In this document: positions 1 through 7,863 of the stretch, piece by piece
How positions within the stretch are numbered: position 1 is the first letter of the stretch
Layout of the letters: each line of letters begins with the position of its first letter
NCBI RefSeq assembly: GCF_902806995.1
Contig: NZ_LR777654.1
Span: 930,001 to 994,000 of the forward strand
Direction: 5' to 3'
DNA: 64,000 bases
DNA from: Chlamydiifrater volucris
Lineage (GTDB): Bacteria; Chlamydiota; Chlamydiia; Chlamydiales; Chlamydiaceae
Notes under the pieces: model-generated
Databases searched by the model: none
Told to the model about the DNA's origin: nothing
The model's input: only the letters and a program-made list of their open reading frames with translations
Position numbers and translations under genes: made by a program

Positions 1-123
1 CAAGATCCAAAGAATAAAAGAAATATTTTGCCTGACGAAAAGTTAGCTAAAGTTTTCGGAACTTCGGCTGCTATCGATATGTTCGAGATGACAAAGCGTT
101 TGTCCGTACATATTGTTAAATAA
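1..123 (+). CDS. SWIB (BAF60b) domain protein, 3' end only
   Basis: The reading frame is open from the first base and stops at TAA 121-123, giving the last 40 residues of a protein. They contain NKRNILPDEKLAKVFG and end in a lysine-rich helix, which I recognise as the end of the short chlamydial SWIB-domain protein (CT460 in C. trachomatis). SWIB proteins of chlamydiae are about 86 residues, so roughly half lies upstream. The domain is otherwise typical of eukaryotic chromatin remodelling complexes; a role at the chlamydial chromosome is inferred in the literature, not shown here. Position just before lpxG matches the conserved gene order. Confidence 0.85.
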   Translation, partial: QDPKNKRNILPDEKLAKVFGTSAAIDMFEMTKRLSVHIVK

Positions 124-152
124 ACGTCATTTCTAAAGATGTATTTGCAAGA

Positions 153-185
153 TAAGAGCAGTCTTGGTTTTTGAGTCTGCTCTTA
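153..185 (+). terminator. Hairpin between swib and lpxG, possible weak terminator
   Basis: A perfect 9-bp inverted repeat (TAAGAGCAG at 153-161, CTGCTCTTA at 177-185) encloses a 15-nt loop. It lies 30 bases after the SWIB stop and ends 13 bases before the lpxG start. No U-run follows, so it may be a weak terminator or a structured leader for lpxG; the sequence does not decide. Confidence 0.35.
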
Positions 186-198
186 TGGTAATCCCTAA

Positions 199-1161
199 AT
201 GTTTTTAAAGTTCTTTTTCCCCACTGCTTCCGTTTGTTTAGGAGCGGCCTTTTGGGCTTCTCTTGTTGAGCCAAATCTTATTCAGGTGACTTCCAAAACG
301 TGGAAGCTCCCTAGGAAATACTCTCAGCTAGATGGGCTCAGGGTCGTTCAAATCTCTGATTTACATTGTGGAGAAGAGGTCCCTCGAGGGTTTTTAAAGA
401 AAGTTGGCAGCATAGTCCGAGGTCTACACCCAGATGTCGTCTTGTTCTCAGGGGATTTCCTGCGGAGAGGTCAGATCGAAGATCGTGATAAGCTTCTCGG
501 CTTCTTATGCTCTTTGGAATCCAAGCTGGGAGCCTTCTGTGTTTTTGGGAACCATGACTATTCCAAATACATCTCAGGAACAGCAAAAGGCTTGATAGAT
601 ATTATCGCTCCAGACAAGAGTCACGCTGTCCACAGAGCTCTCTCTTCCATATGGGGGTGCTTAAGAAACAGGCAGCAACCGTTGAAGTTTTCTCCAGAAA
701 CAGCTCATGTGCCTGTGCATAAAGAACTTTCTTCTTTGCTTAAAGAGACTCCTTTTACCCTGCTACATAATGAATCAGTATTTCTACCTATAGGACTAAA
801 TATTGTTGGATTAGGAGATTATTTTGCTCAAAGATGCTTACCCAAAGAGGCTTTCGCTAATTATAAAGAGGACTTCCCAGGGTTCATTCTCACTCACAAC
901 CCTGACAGTGCGTTACTACTACAAGATTATCCCGGGGAATGGGTTTTCTCCGGTCACACACATGGCCCTCAAATTTTCCCACCGTTCATCATGAAGAAAT
1001 TTTTCCAAAGACTTTCTGGCTTGCAAAATATAGAATACTGCCGAGGAAAACACATCCTCCCCGACAGTAAAATTTTATATGTGAATCGTGGATTAGGCGG
1101 ACTTAAACGAATTCGTTTCGGGTCAAAACCTGAAATTCTCTTCTTAGAATGCAAGCAATAA
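199..1161 (+). CDS. lpxG: UDP-2,3-diacylglucosamine hydrolase LpxG (metallophosphoesterase)
   Basis: A 320-residue calcineurin-like phosphoesterase. The metal-binding motifs appear in order: DLH (residues 54-56), GD (85-86), GNHD (117-120), TH (232-233) and GHTHG (252-256). Residues 1-22 are hydrophobic and fit a membrane anchor. The gene sits where CT461 lies in C. trachomatis, between swib and ispD. CT461 is the enzyme shown to replace LpxH/LpxI in chlamydial lipid A synthesis, cleaving UDP-2,3-diacylglucosamine to lipid X and UMP. The start is the first ATG of the frame. The 3' end overlaps ispD by 13 bases, so the two are probably translated from one message. Assignment rests on synteny plus family motifs. 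Confidence 0.88.
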   Translation: MFLKFFFPTASVCLGAAFWASLVEPNLIQVTSKTWKLPRKYSQLDGLRVVQISDLHCGEEVPRGFLKKVGSIVRGLHPDVVLFSGDFLRRGQIEDRDKLLGFLCSLESKLGAFCVFGNHDYSKYISGTAKGLIDIIAPDKSHAVHRALSSIWGCLRNRQQPLKFSPETAHVPVHKELSSLLKETPFTLLHNESVFLPIGLNIVGLGDYFAQRCLPKEAFANYKEDFPGFILTHNPDSALLLQDYPGEWVFSGHTHGPQIFPPFIMKKFFQRLSGLQNIEYCRGKHILPDSKILYVNRGLGGLKRIRFGSKPEILFLECKQ

Positions 1162-1817
1162 CAACGTTAACAAAGCATGTCTCTCTGGTTCTTCTTGCCG
1201 GAGGCAAAGGATCTCGATTCAAAGCAGATATTCCTAAGCAGTTTGTACCACTTCAGGGGGAACCGCTTATTTTTCATTCCCTAAAGATATTTTTGACCAT
1301 TCCCGAAATTGCAGAAATTATCGTTGTATGCCCACGCGAGTACCAAGAACTTTTTCACACTTTTCCTGTTCTTTTTGCTGACCCAGGCACAGAAAGGCAA
1401 GATTCGGTCCTCTCCGGCTTACAAAAAACGACTCACTCCCTCCTACTTATCCACGATGGAGCGCGTCCTCTTGTTTACCCTGACGAAGTAAAGGAACTCA
1501 TCCTTACAGCACAAAATTGTGGTGCATCCACTCTCGTATCCCCCACTGAGTACACAATAAAAAGGCGGTGCAAAGTTAACGGAAAAGTCCAAACTCTTGA
1601 TCGTTCAGAATTATTTGTGGCTCACACCCCTCAATGCCTTAAAAAAAATATTCTTTCTTCAGGAATACAAAAGGCAAAAATATTAAATAAAATTTTAACA
1701 GATGATGTTTCTGCTGCAGAACTACTTGGTCTCCCCGTGCACTTTGTACTAACTGAACGACCAAATATAAAAGTCACCCATTCTAAAGATCTTAAACTTA
1801 TCGAGTCGATCTTATGA
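1149..1817 (+). CDS. ispD: 2-C-methyl-D-erythritol 4-phosphate cytidylyltransferase
   Basis: A 222-residue protein of the IspD family, which transfers CMP to methylerythritol 4-phosphate in the non-mevalonate isoprenoid pathway. The CTP-binding loop LLAGGKGSRF is at residues 15-24 with the conserved lysine at 30 (IPKQF), followed by HDGARPLV and TDDVSAAE motifs typical of the family. Length is close to the usual 220-240. The ATG lies inside lpxG and the stop overlaps truA by 4 bases, so lpxG, ispD and truA look like one operon. Confidence 0.93.
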   Translation: MQAITTLTKHVSLVLLAGGKGSRFKADIPKQFVPLQGEPLIFHSLKIFLTIPEIAEIIVVCPREYQELFHTFPVLFADPGTERQDSVLSGLQKTTHSLLLIHDGARPLVYPDEVKELILTAQNCGASTLVSPTEYTIKRRCKVNGKVQTLDRSELFVAHTPQCLKKNILSSGIQKAKILNKILTDDVSAAELLGLPVHFVLTERPNIKVTHSKDLKLIESIL

Positions 1818-2596
1818 CCGAGGCTAAACCAAAAATTTGCATCCGATTAGAATACGACGGTACACCATTTTGCGGCTGGCAGAAACAACCACGACAATGC
1901 TCTATCCAAGAATCCTTAGAAAAATCTTTGCTACAAATATCTAGAGAAAAAATCTCCGTAATCGGCTCTGGGAGAACTGATGCTGGGGTGCACGCTCGCG
2001 GTCAAGTTGCCCATTTCTCAAAAGGGAACGCCCCCATCTTTAACTCACCTTCTAAACTCCTATTAGCGCTAAACGCTATTCTTCCTAAAGAAATTTCTAT
2101 AACATCAATTGCGGAAGCCCCAGCTTCTTTTCATGCTCGGTATAGTGCACAAAAAAAAGAATATCGCTACTACATTTCTTTCTTTAAAAAACCCCCTCCT
2201 TTACGTTACAATTTCGTTCATAACCTTCCCATTCAGCCCGATATTCAACTTATGCAAAAAGCTGCCTCCTACTTCTTAGGAAAACACGACTTCGCGGCGT
2301 TTGCCAACAGTGGTCGGACATATGCATCCACAGTACGCACCATTTACTTTTTATCCTTGAATTTCATTGATGAAGCTTTACTAGAAATACGTTGCCTGGG
2401 GAACGGATTTCTTTATAAAATGGTCCGAAACATAGTAGGCACTCTGATACACATAGGGCAGAAAAAGAGCCCCCCAGAACTTGTTTTGAAGCTTTTGTCT
2501 ACGAAAGATAGAACACTAACCCCAGAAACAGCTCCAAGCAAAGGGCTCACACTATTCCAAGTTTTCTATTCCCCCGACCCTTTTCAAAAACTTTAA
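1814..2596 (+). CDS. truA: tRNA pseudouridine(38-40) synthase TruA
   Basis: A 260-residue TruA-family protein. The catalytic aspartate is D56 in GSGRTDAGVHARGQ. The N-terminal RLEYDGTPFCGWQ and the central QKKEYRYYI segments are family hallmarks. It isomerises uridines 38-40 in the anticodon arm of many tRNAs. The ATG overlaps the ispD stop (ATGA), indicating translational coupling. The last four bases overlap the convergent HAD gene. Confidence 0.94.
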   Translation: MTEAKPKICIRLEYDGTPFCGWQKQPRQCSIQESLEKSLLQISREKISVIGSGRTDAGVHARGQVAHFSKGNAPIFNSPSKLLLALNAILPKEISITSIAEAPASFHARYSAQKKEYRYYISFFKKPPPLRYNFVHNLPIQPDIQLMQKAASYFLGKHDFAAFANSGRTYASTVRTIYFLSLNFIDEALLEIRCLGNGFLYKMVRNIVGTLIHIGQKKSPPELVLKLLSTKDRTLTPETAPSKGLTLFQVFYSPDPFQKL

Positions 2597-3261
2597 CCTA
2601 CTTCTTCTAAGGAACGTAGGTAGTAAAAATTCCCACTTTTTTTACCAAGAATAGTTTCATCTACTGGATTGTTTCTATTCACACAAACTATATCTGCATC
2701 TATATAGGAAAGTGCTTGAACCCCCTTAATAGAATCCTCAAAACCCACTACACGATCATTAGAAGATACATACCTGCTGTAGGCCAGTATATAAGAATCA
2801 GGGTGCGGCTTGGGATTGGAATAATCTTCTCTCACTACGCGAAAAGAAAGCTTTCGCAATACTGGGTGGTCTTTTGTTACCTTATCCACAAAATGACCTG
2901 AAGAATTTGTGACAAGTACGCTGATCTTTCCTTCAGCACTGATTCTTTCTATTAAATCCTTTGCTCCAGGCATTAATTGCGGTGGAGAAAGCGTAAGTAA
3001 TTCTCGATAGATTTCGTCTTTTTTACAATAAATCTTATCCCAAAGAGAGTCTGCTTCTGGGAAAAGTTCTACAAGGTATTTTTTTAAAAAAAACCTACCC
3101 TTAGAAATAAGCTGATAATACAAAGAAAAGTCAGCTGAAAAAGAAAAATCAAACTCTGAACAGGCTTTCTGAAAAGCAGAAAAATGATGTGTCTCAGTAT
3201 TTACTAACAAACCATCGAAATCAAATAGAAAAACCTGATAATTCTCCACCTTAATCTTCAT
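2593..3261 (-). CDS. HAD-superfamily hydrolase (phosphoglycolate phosphatase / beta-phosphoglucomutase type)
   Basis: A 222-residue HAD protein. Motif I is DFDGLLVNTE with the nucleophile D14 and D16. Motif II is VTNSSG, motif III is the lysine in NPKPHPDSY, and motif IV is GFEDSIKG. A helical cap domain lies between motifs I and II. It matches the position of CT464, annotated as phosphoglycolate phosphatase, but HAD substrate choice cannot be read from these motifs; a sugar phosphatase or phosphomutase is equally possible. It is transcribed against truA with stop codons overlapping. Confidence 0.8.
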   Translation of the reverse strand: MKIKVENYQVFLFDFDGLLVNTETHHFSAFQKACSEFDFSFSADFSLYYQLISKGRFFLKKYLVELFPEADSLWDKIYCKKDEIYRELLTLSPPQLMPGAKDLIERISAEGKISVLVTNSSGHFVDKVTKDHPVLRKLSFRVVREDYSNPKPHPDSYILAYSRYVSSNDRVVGFEDSIKGVQALSYIDADIVCVNRNNPVDETILGKKSGNFYYLRSLEEVG

Positions 3262-3405
3262 AATCGAACCTCAAAAGCTTACCCAGTTGATTTGATTTTC
3301 ATTCTCTCTAATATTGCCTCACCATCTTATTCGTTTGAAGATATTTTATGAGGCTAAACAAATGAAAAATTTTTAATAATTAAGGATAAAATCTGTGAGG
3401 ACTCT

Positions 3406-4146
3406 TTGATTGATCATTTGCATAACATTGCTAGGCGAACTCTTTATTTTTCCTCTTTGCTAGTAGCCTTGTCTTCTCTATCAGGCTGCCAAAATCATTC
3501 CCATTTTAGAGGAGTTACTGTAGCCGAAAGAATTACCTCGCAAAAGGGCTCTGGAGTGATTTTTCATCCCGCCATCTACCCCATGCCACTCCCTCAATAC
3601 ACCTGGCAATCTCCTCACTCTCAAATAATTACCAAACATTCCTTCTACTGTAGGGGAGCTGATAGAATATCTGAACATCCTCCTTTCCAAGATTGCAAAG
3701 GTCTGTTCTCTCACGGACTCCCTATAAAAAACGGCAAAGAATTTATTAATCCCCAGCTTATTCGTTCGGTATCTATTATATTTCGCACCTTTTGTAAGGA
3801 ACATACCATAACCATCGAAGAAGGGTATTCTTGCAAACGACACTTCTTATTCAAAAAATCCGTAGGAGATCCTTTACACCCTAAACACCTATCCGGAGAC
3901 GCAGCTATCTTAACTATTCTTTCCTCCGATCCCGGTAGTGATAACTCCCCACTCTTCTTTATAGAAAAAATGCTTCCCGAGTTGAAAAAAATGTATCCAA
4001 AAAACTCCTCTACCGAACATGTATTCTCTTCTTCTCCCCGGCACATCAAGAATAAAGAAATTTCGCTTACCTTTGAGCCCTTGGTAAACGGAGTTAAAGT
4101 TTTTATAGAAACCTCCTATGGAGAAGACGCTGTACCCACTGTGTAA
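3406..4146 (+). CDS. Predicted lipoprotein, function unknown (CT465 position)
   Basis: A 246-residue protein with an N-terminal signal sequence (two arginines at 10-11, then a hydrophobic stretch) ending in the lipobox LSGC, so it should be lipidated on a cysteine near residue 28. No enzymatic domain is recognised. The start is TTG at 3406, chosen because GAGG at 3397-3400 lies 5 bases upstream and no ATG precedes the signal peptide. It stands alone between the HAD gene and a tRNA, where CT465 lies in C. trachomatis. The mature part has several cysteines and ends in the sequence EDAVPTV. Confidence 0.72.
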   Translation: MIDHLHNIARRTLYFSSLLVALSSLSGCQNHSHFRGVTVAERITSQKGSGVIFHPAIYPMPLPQYTWQSPHSQIITKHSFYCRGADRISEHPPFQDCKGLFSHGLPIKNGKEFINPQLIRSVSIIFRTFCKEHTITIEEGYSCKRHFLFKKSVGDPLHPKHLSGDAAILTILSSDPGSDNSPLFFIEKMLPELKKMYPKNSSTEHVFSSSPRHIKNKEISLTFEPLVNGVKVFIETSYGEDAVPTV

Positions 4147-4174
4147 AACTTCTCGGCAATTTCCTTAAAAGACC

Positions 4175-4204
4175 TTGCCTTATATATTGCTAATCTCCTA
4201 TCCT
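4175..4204 (+). promoter_or_regulatory. Putative sigma-66 promoter of tRNA-Leu(CAA)
   Basis: TTGCCT at 4175-4180 and TATCCT at 4199-4204 are separated by 18 bases. Transcription would start near 4211, about 8 bases before the tRNA. The geometry fits; the hexamers are not perfect. Confidence 0.42.
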
Positions 4205-4218
4205 TGTAGACTCTTTGT

Positions 4219-4301
4219 GCCGGTGTGGCGGAATGGTAGACGCGGTAGACTCAAAATCTACTCTTAGCAATAAGGTGTTGGTTCGAGTCCGATCACCGGC
4301 A
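4219..4301 (+). tRNA. tRNA-Leu (anticodon CAA)
   Basis: An 83-nt class II tRNA. The acceptor GCCGGTG pairs with CACCGGC and the discriminator is A4301. The anticodon stem GTAGA/TCTAC closes a CUCAAAA loop with anticodon CAA. A long variable arm and GGTTCGAGTCC in the T arm are present. CCA is not encoded; a T-rich tract follows directly and may end transcription. Confidence 0.96.
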
Positions 4302-4425
4302 GTTTTTTTATCCCTTTACCCCTTTTGTCTCAATAACCTCTGTTTTGTTTCGTTTTTTCAAGTTGCGATAAAATAACAGGTAGTCTTTTCTAAGGGAAGA
4401 CGATCTCTAGAAGTTCTTTGATACA

Positions 4426-4734
4426 ATGGACGAAGAATCTCCACTATATCTTCTGAAGAAAAAGAAGGGATTCTTCTTAGCTGTATTAAAGCTTACAGAG
4501 GCTGAAAGTTCTCTTTCACTCTCAGACCTGGAACAATCTCTACGACAAAAAAGAATACTTCTTTCTTGCATCAAACGTGTCGACGAGGAATTAGAATCTT
4601 TCCAGAATTATCTCAAGGAAACCTCTTCTCCAAAAATTCACCAGGAGTTGATAGAGATCCGTCTGCTGATAGAAAAAGTTTTATCTTTGGATGAAACCCA
4701 TTATACCCAAAGAAGGCAAAGCATTAACTTATGA
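4426..4734 (+). CDS. Small helical protein upstream of ctcB (CT466 position)
   Basis: A 102-residue, charged and mostly helical protein that resembles a short coiled coil (leucine- and glutamate-rich from residue 10 onward). No known domain is recognised. Its stop overlaps the ctcB start (ATGA), so it is the first gene of the ctcB-ctcC operon and may act with the kinase, for example in complex assembly; that is inference from context. No Shine-Dalgarno is evident. The 11 bases before its ATG (TCTTTGATACA) recur at the ctcC start. Confidence 0.68.
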   Translation: MDEESPLYLLKKKKGFFLAVLKLTEAESSLSLSDLEQSLRQKRILLSCIKRVDEELESFQNYLKETSSPKIHQELIEIRLLIEKVLSLDETHYTQRRQSINL

Positions 4735-5858
4735 ACGATAATGTCCATTCTACAAAAATATGTTCTCGTTCTCATACACCTAAATCCTCTGACCTTGTTT
4801 CAGGAAGAAAAATTAGATCAGAATTAGACTCTATAATCTCCAGGTTAAAAAAATCTTCACGAGAAACAGAATATATTCTCTCGTCTATCCCTGATGGAAT
4901 TTTCCTAATCTCCGAGAACGGAGCTATAACCGTATGTAATACAGAAGCAAAAACAATCCTTGGATTTCCAGAAAACTACCCCCTATTACATCAATCTTTC
5001 TTCGATATTTTCCCTGACTCCTTCCTTGGATTCTCCGTCTCTGAAGCACTAAAACACCTCCCTGCACCCAAGACAGTGGCTCTTAATTTGGAAGATGGAG
5101 AGTTATCAAAAGATCTGGAAATTTTTGTTCGAAGGTGCGGAGGAAATGATCTCGATGATTCTCCTTACTTGTTTGTCATGATCAGAGATCGCTCTATGTA
5201 TAAACAGCTTGAAAACGCTTTAGAGCGATATAAAAATATATCAGAAATCGGTCGATTAGCCGCAACTGTAGCCCATGAAATCCGTAATCCATTAACAGGC
5301 ATTGAAGGCTTTGCCTCTCTTCTTAGGGAAGAGCTTACGTCCCCCAGACATAAACGTATGGCTCAATCTATTGTCGATGGCACACGATCCTTAAACTCTT
5401 TAGTGTCATCTATACTCGAATACACTCGACCCAATCCATTAAATTTAAAAACAACAAATTTATCTGACTTCATATCTTCCCTACACCCTCTACTGTCCTC
5501 ATCCTTCCCTTCTTACAAACAAGAAATAAAGGTCAGCACCCCTATAACAAAATCTATAGACCCAGACAGAATGAAATCTGTGTTATGGAACCTTGTAAAA
5601 AATGCCTGCGAAGCTTCTTACCCCAATGCCCCTGTTGTTTTAAGCTTAGAAGAAAACGGTGATATATCTGTCACCAATCAAGGAGAAAACATACCCCCAG
5701 AAGTGCAAAAAAATCTCTTCACTCCTTTCTTCACCACAAAATCTTCGGGAAACGGTCTTGGACTCCCTGAAGCTAAAAAAGTCATCAGCATGCACGGAGG
5801 AGAAATTGTTGTTTCTTCGACGAACAACGTAACAGCTTTTGTGATAAAAATACCCTAA
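4731..5858 (+). CDS. ctcB: Sensor histidine kinase CtcB (AtoS-like)
   Basis: A 375-residue soluble histidine kinase without transmembrane segments. A PAS-like domain (about residues 45-155) is followed by the dimerisation helix with the phosphorylated H182 in VAHEIRNPLTG. The N box (WNLVKNACEAS) and G boxes (GNGLGLPEAKK) of the ATP-binding domain follow at the C-terminus. It should phosphorylate the adjacent CtcC. In C. trachomatis this pair is the only recognised two-component system and is linked to sigma-54 transcription. The lack of membrane segments implies a cytosolic signal, still undefined. Confidence 0.92.
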   Translation: MNDNVHSTKICSRSHTPKSSDLVSGRKIRSELDSIISRLKKSSRETEYILSSIPDGIFLISENGAITVCNTEAKTILGFPENYPLLHQSFFDIFPDSFLGFSVSEALKHLPAPKTVALNLEDGELSKDLEIFVRRCGGNDLDDSPYLFVMIRDRSMYKQLENALERYKNISEIGRLAATVAHEIRNPLTGIEGFASLLREELTSPRHKRMAQSIVDGTRSLNSLVSSILEYTRPNPLNLKTTNLSDFISSLHPLLSSSFPSYKQEIKVSTPITKSIDPDRMKSVLWNLVKNACEASYPNAPVVLSLEENGDISVTNQGENIPPEVQKNLFTPFFTTKSSGNGLGLPEAKKVISMHGGEIVVSSTNNVTAFVIKIP

Positions 5859-5869
5859 GTCTTTGATAC

Positions 5870-7033
5870 ATGATCATAGAATCTATTCTCATTGTCGATG
5901 ATGAACCAATCCTTAGGGATTTCTTGCAGGAGTTGTTGAGTTCCAGAGGATATGTAATTACTACAGCAACAAATACCAAAGAAGCTCGGTCTTTCATTCG
6001 TAAAAATACCTTTGATCTTATCATCTCCGATATGAACATGCCTGATGGATCTGGCCTTGATGTTCTTGCTGAAGCTCAAAAGAGCGCGCCAGAAACTCCC
6101 GTCCTTGTCATAACAGCTTTTGGAACTATTGAAAATGCCGTAGAAGCTATTCAAAAAGGTGCTTTCAACTACCTAACAAAGCCCTTTTCTTCCGAAGCTT
6201 TGATGGCTTATATAGATAAGGCTAAAGAACATAAAGTTATTTTATCACAAAATTCTTTCTTCAAATCACAAGCATCTGAAAATTCCGACTACCCACTAAT
6301 AGCTGAGAGCGAGGAGATGCAAAATCTTCTTCAACAGGCAAAAAAGGTAGCGCAGACAAAAGCTAATGTTTTTATTCATGGCGAATCCGGTTGTGGGAAA
6401 GAAGTTGTATCTCAATTCATTCACAATAATTCCCTCAGAGCCCAGGGGCCTTACATCAAAGTAAATTGCGCAGCAATCCCAGACACTTTGATGGAGTCGG
6501 AATTCTTTGGACATGAGAAGGGTGCTTTCACAGGGGCCGCAACAAAAAAATCTGGGCGATTCGAACTTGCTCACCAGGGAACTTTACTCCTTGATGAAAT
6601 CACAGAAGTCCCTATCAATTTACAACCCAAACTCCTAAGAGCTATCCAAGAGAGAGAATTTGAACACCTCGGAGGAACCAAGACAATTTCCGTGGACGTG
6701 AGAATCCTAGCAACTTCAAATAGAGATTTGCAGGAAGCCCTAGAAGATAAATCTTTTAGAAAAGATTTATATTACCGCCTTAATGTCGTTTCTATCCATA
6801 TTCCTCCTCTCAGGGAACGTCGTAAGGATATCCTTCCCCTTGCCACTTTCTTTCTAAAAAAATTTTGTAAAATGAACGGAAAAAAAATTAAAAACTTATC
6901 GCAAGAATCAAAAGAAGCTTTGTTGGATTACCATTGGCCAGGAAATGTCCGCGAACTCTCAAACGTGATAGAACGTGCTATTATTTTAGAAAACTCTGAA
7001 ACCATAATTCCCGAAAGTTTAGCATTAAACTAG
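5870..7033 (+). CDS. ctcC: Sigma-54 activator CtcC, response regulator lacking the DNA-binding domain (AtoC-like)
   Basis: A 387-residue NtrC-type regulator. The receiver domain carries the phospho-acceptor D54 (IISDMNMP) and K104. The AAA+ domain has Walker A GESGCGKE (171-178), the sigma-54 contact loop GAFTGA (218-223) and Walker B LLLDE (239-243), and ends with PGNVREL. The protein stops about 30 residues later, at IIPESLALN, so the C-terminal Fis-type helix-turn-helix of the usual 450-470-residue family member is absent. This absence is known for the C. trachomatis homologue. The start is 11 bases after ctcB. No frameshift is needed to explain the short length. Confidence 0.93.
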   Translation: MIIESILIVDDEPILRDFLQELLSSRGYVITTATNTKEARSFIRKNTFDLIISDMNMPDGSGLDVLAEAQKSAPETPVLVITAFGTIENAVEAIQKGAFNYLTKPFSSEALMAYIDKAKEHKVILSQNSFFKSQASENSDYPLIAESEEMQNLLQQAKKVAQTKANVFIHGESGCGKEVVSQFIHNNSLRAQGPYIKVNCAAIPDTLMESEFFGHEKGAFTGAATKKSGRFELAHQGTLLLDEITEVPINLQPKLLRAIQEREFEHLGGTKTISVDVRILATSNRDLQEALEDKSFRKDLYYRLNVVSIHIPPLRERRKDILPLATFFLKKFCKMNGKKIKNLSQESKEALLDYHWPGNVRELSNVIERAIILENSETIIPESLALN

Positions 7034-7052
7034 TGGTTTTTAGGAGTTTTTC

Positions 7053-7081
7053 TTGAGTTTCTCTATTTCTTTGATTACACT
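7053..7081 (+). promoter_or_regulatory. Putative sigma-66 promoter of tRNA-Arg(UCG)
   Basis: TTGAGT at 7053-7058 and TACACT at 7076-7081 are spaced by 17 bases. The tRNA begins 23 bases after the -10 box, leaving a short precursor leader. Confidence 0.48.
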
Positions 7082-7104
7082 TGCTCCCAAGGTTGGTTCT
7101 TTGA

Positions 7105-7178
7105 GCACCGATAGCTCAATTGGATAGAGTACCTGGCTTCGGACCAGGTGGTTAGAGGTTCGAGCCCTCTTCGGTGCG
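7105..7178 (+). tRNA. tRNA-Arg (anticodon UCG)
   Basis: A 74-nt tRNA. The acceptor GCACCGA pairs with TCGGTGC and the discriminator is G7178. The anticodon stem CCTGG/CCAGG closes a CUUCGGA loop with anticodon UCG, and the T loop GGTTCGAGCC is standard. CCA is not encoded. Confidence 0.96.
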
Positions 7179-7326
7179 TTTCTTCTGGTCTTAGGGTCAA
7201 CATGAGTTCTGTTTTACTATCCAAAATTTATTTAACAAGCATAATGAGGGAAACTCTGTTGTTATTGTAAGCCGTATTGATGGAAAGCTCCAGATCTTTA
7301 TCTTCTTAGTACCCTCCAATTTGACC

Positions 7327-7857
7327 ATGTTCTCAGAACAAAACCCGCTTATCATCCAAACACAGACTTCTGATGCAGAAGGTCAATCCTTAAGACCTGA
7401 AGAAGTTGTCAGACAAAAAGTTATTCAGCTGCTCACTACAGAATTGGGCTACCCTAAAAATCTTCTCATCTTGGAAAAAGAGCTACGTACTTTGTCCATC
7501 CTTTTCACTAAAAATCAAAACATCAAGCTCCCTCATAGGAGAATGGACATCTTGGTTGTTACTCCTAAATCTTACAATTACCAGGGCGAAAAAAAACTCT
7601 GTGTCCCTTTTCAACCTCTATTGTTGATTGAATGCAAGTCAAAGGTGTTAAACAAAAAAACAGTCTTTCAAATTCTGGGGTACAACGCCTTTATTGGTGC
7701 TCCTTGTATAGCACTAACATCTTCCAAACAACATTTAACAGGGTTCTTCAACGCAGAAACTCAAACTTTCGAATTTTCTAAAGGACTACCTCATTTTTCA
7801 GATTTAATGAATTATTACTTCAGTATAAACCCCAAAAATAACGATGTAGCTTTCTGA
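7327..7857 (+). CDS. HsdR-N-type PD-(D/E)xK nuclease-fold protein (CT469 position)
   Basis: A 176-residue protein similar to the N-terminal nuclease domain of type I restriction R subunits. The core RRMDILVV (about residues 74-81) and LLIECKSK fit a PD-(D/E)xK active site (D, E and K present). There is no helicase domain and no methylase or specificity gene nearby, so this is not a working type I system. The ATG at 7327 is used; TTG at 7321 is in frame. RecO follows 6 bases later, which suggests a shared transcript and possibly a DNA-repair role, but that is inference. Neither start has a clear ribosome binding site. Confidence 0.72.
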   Translation: MFSEQNPLIIQTQTSDAEGQSLRPEEVVRQKVIQLLTTELGYPKNLLILEKELRTLSILFTKNQNIKLPHRRMDILVVTPKSYNYQGEKKLCVPFQPLLLIECKSKVLNKKTVFQILGYNAFIGAPCIALTSSKQHLTGFFNAETQTFEFSKGLPHFSDLMNYYFSINPKNNDVAF

Positions 7858-7863
7858 TTTTCT

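Noticed and set aside
7327-7857. A type I restriction-modification system
   Set aside because: Only the HsdR-N-like nuclease domain is present; no helicase, HsdM or HsdS gene lies in the neighbourhood.
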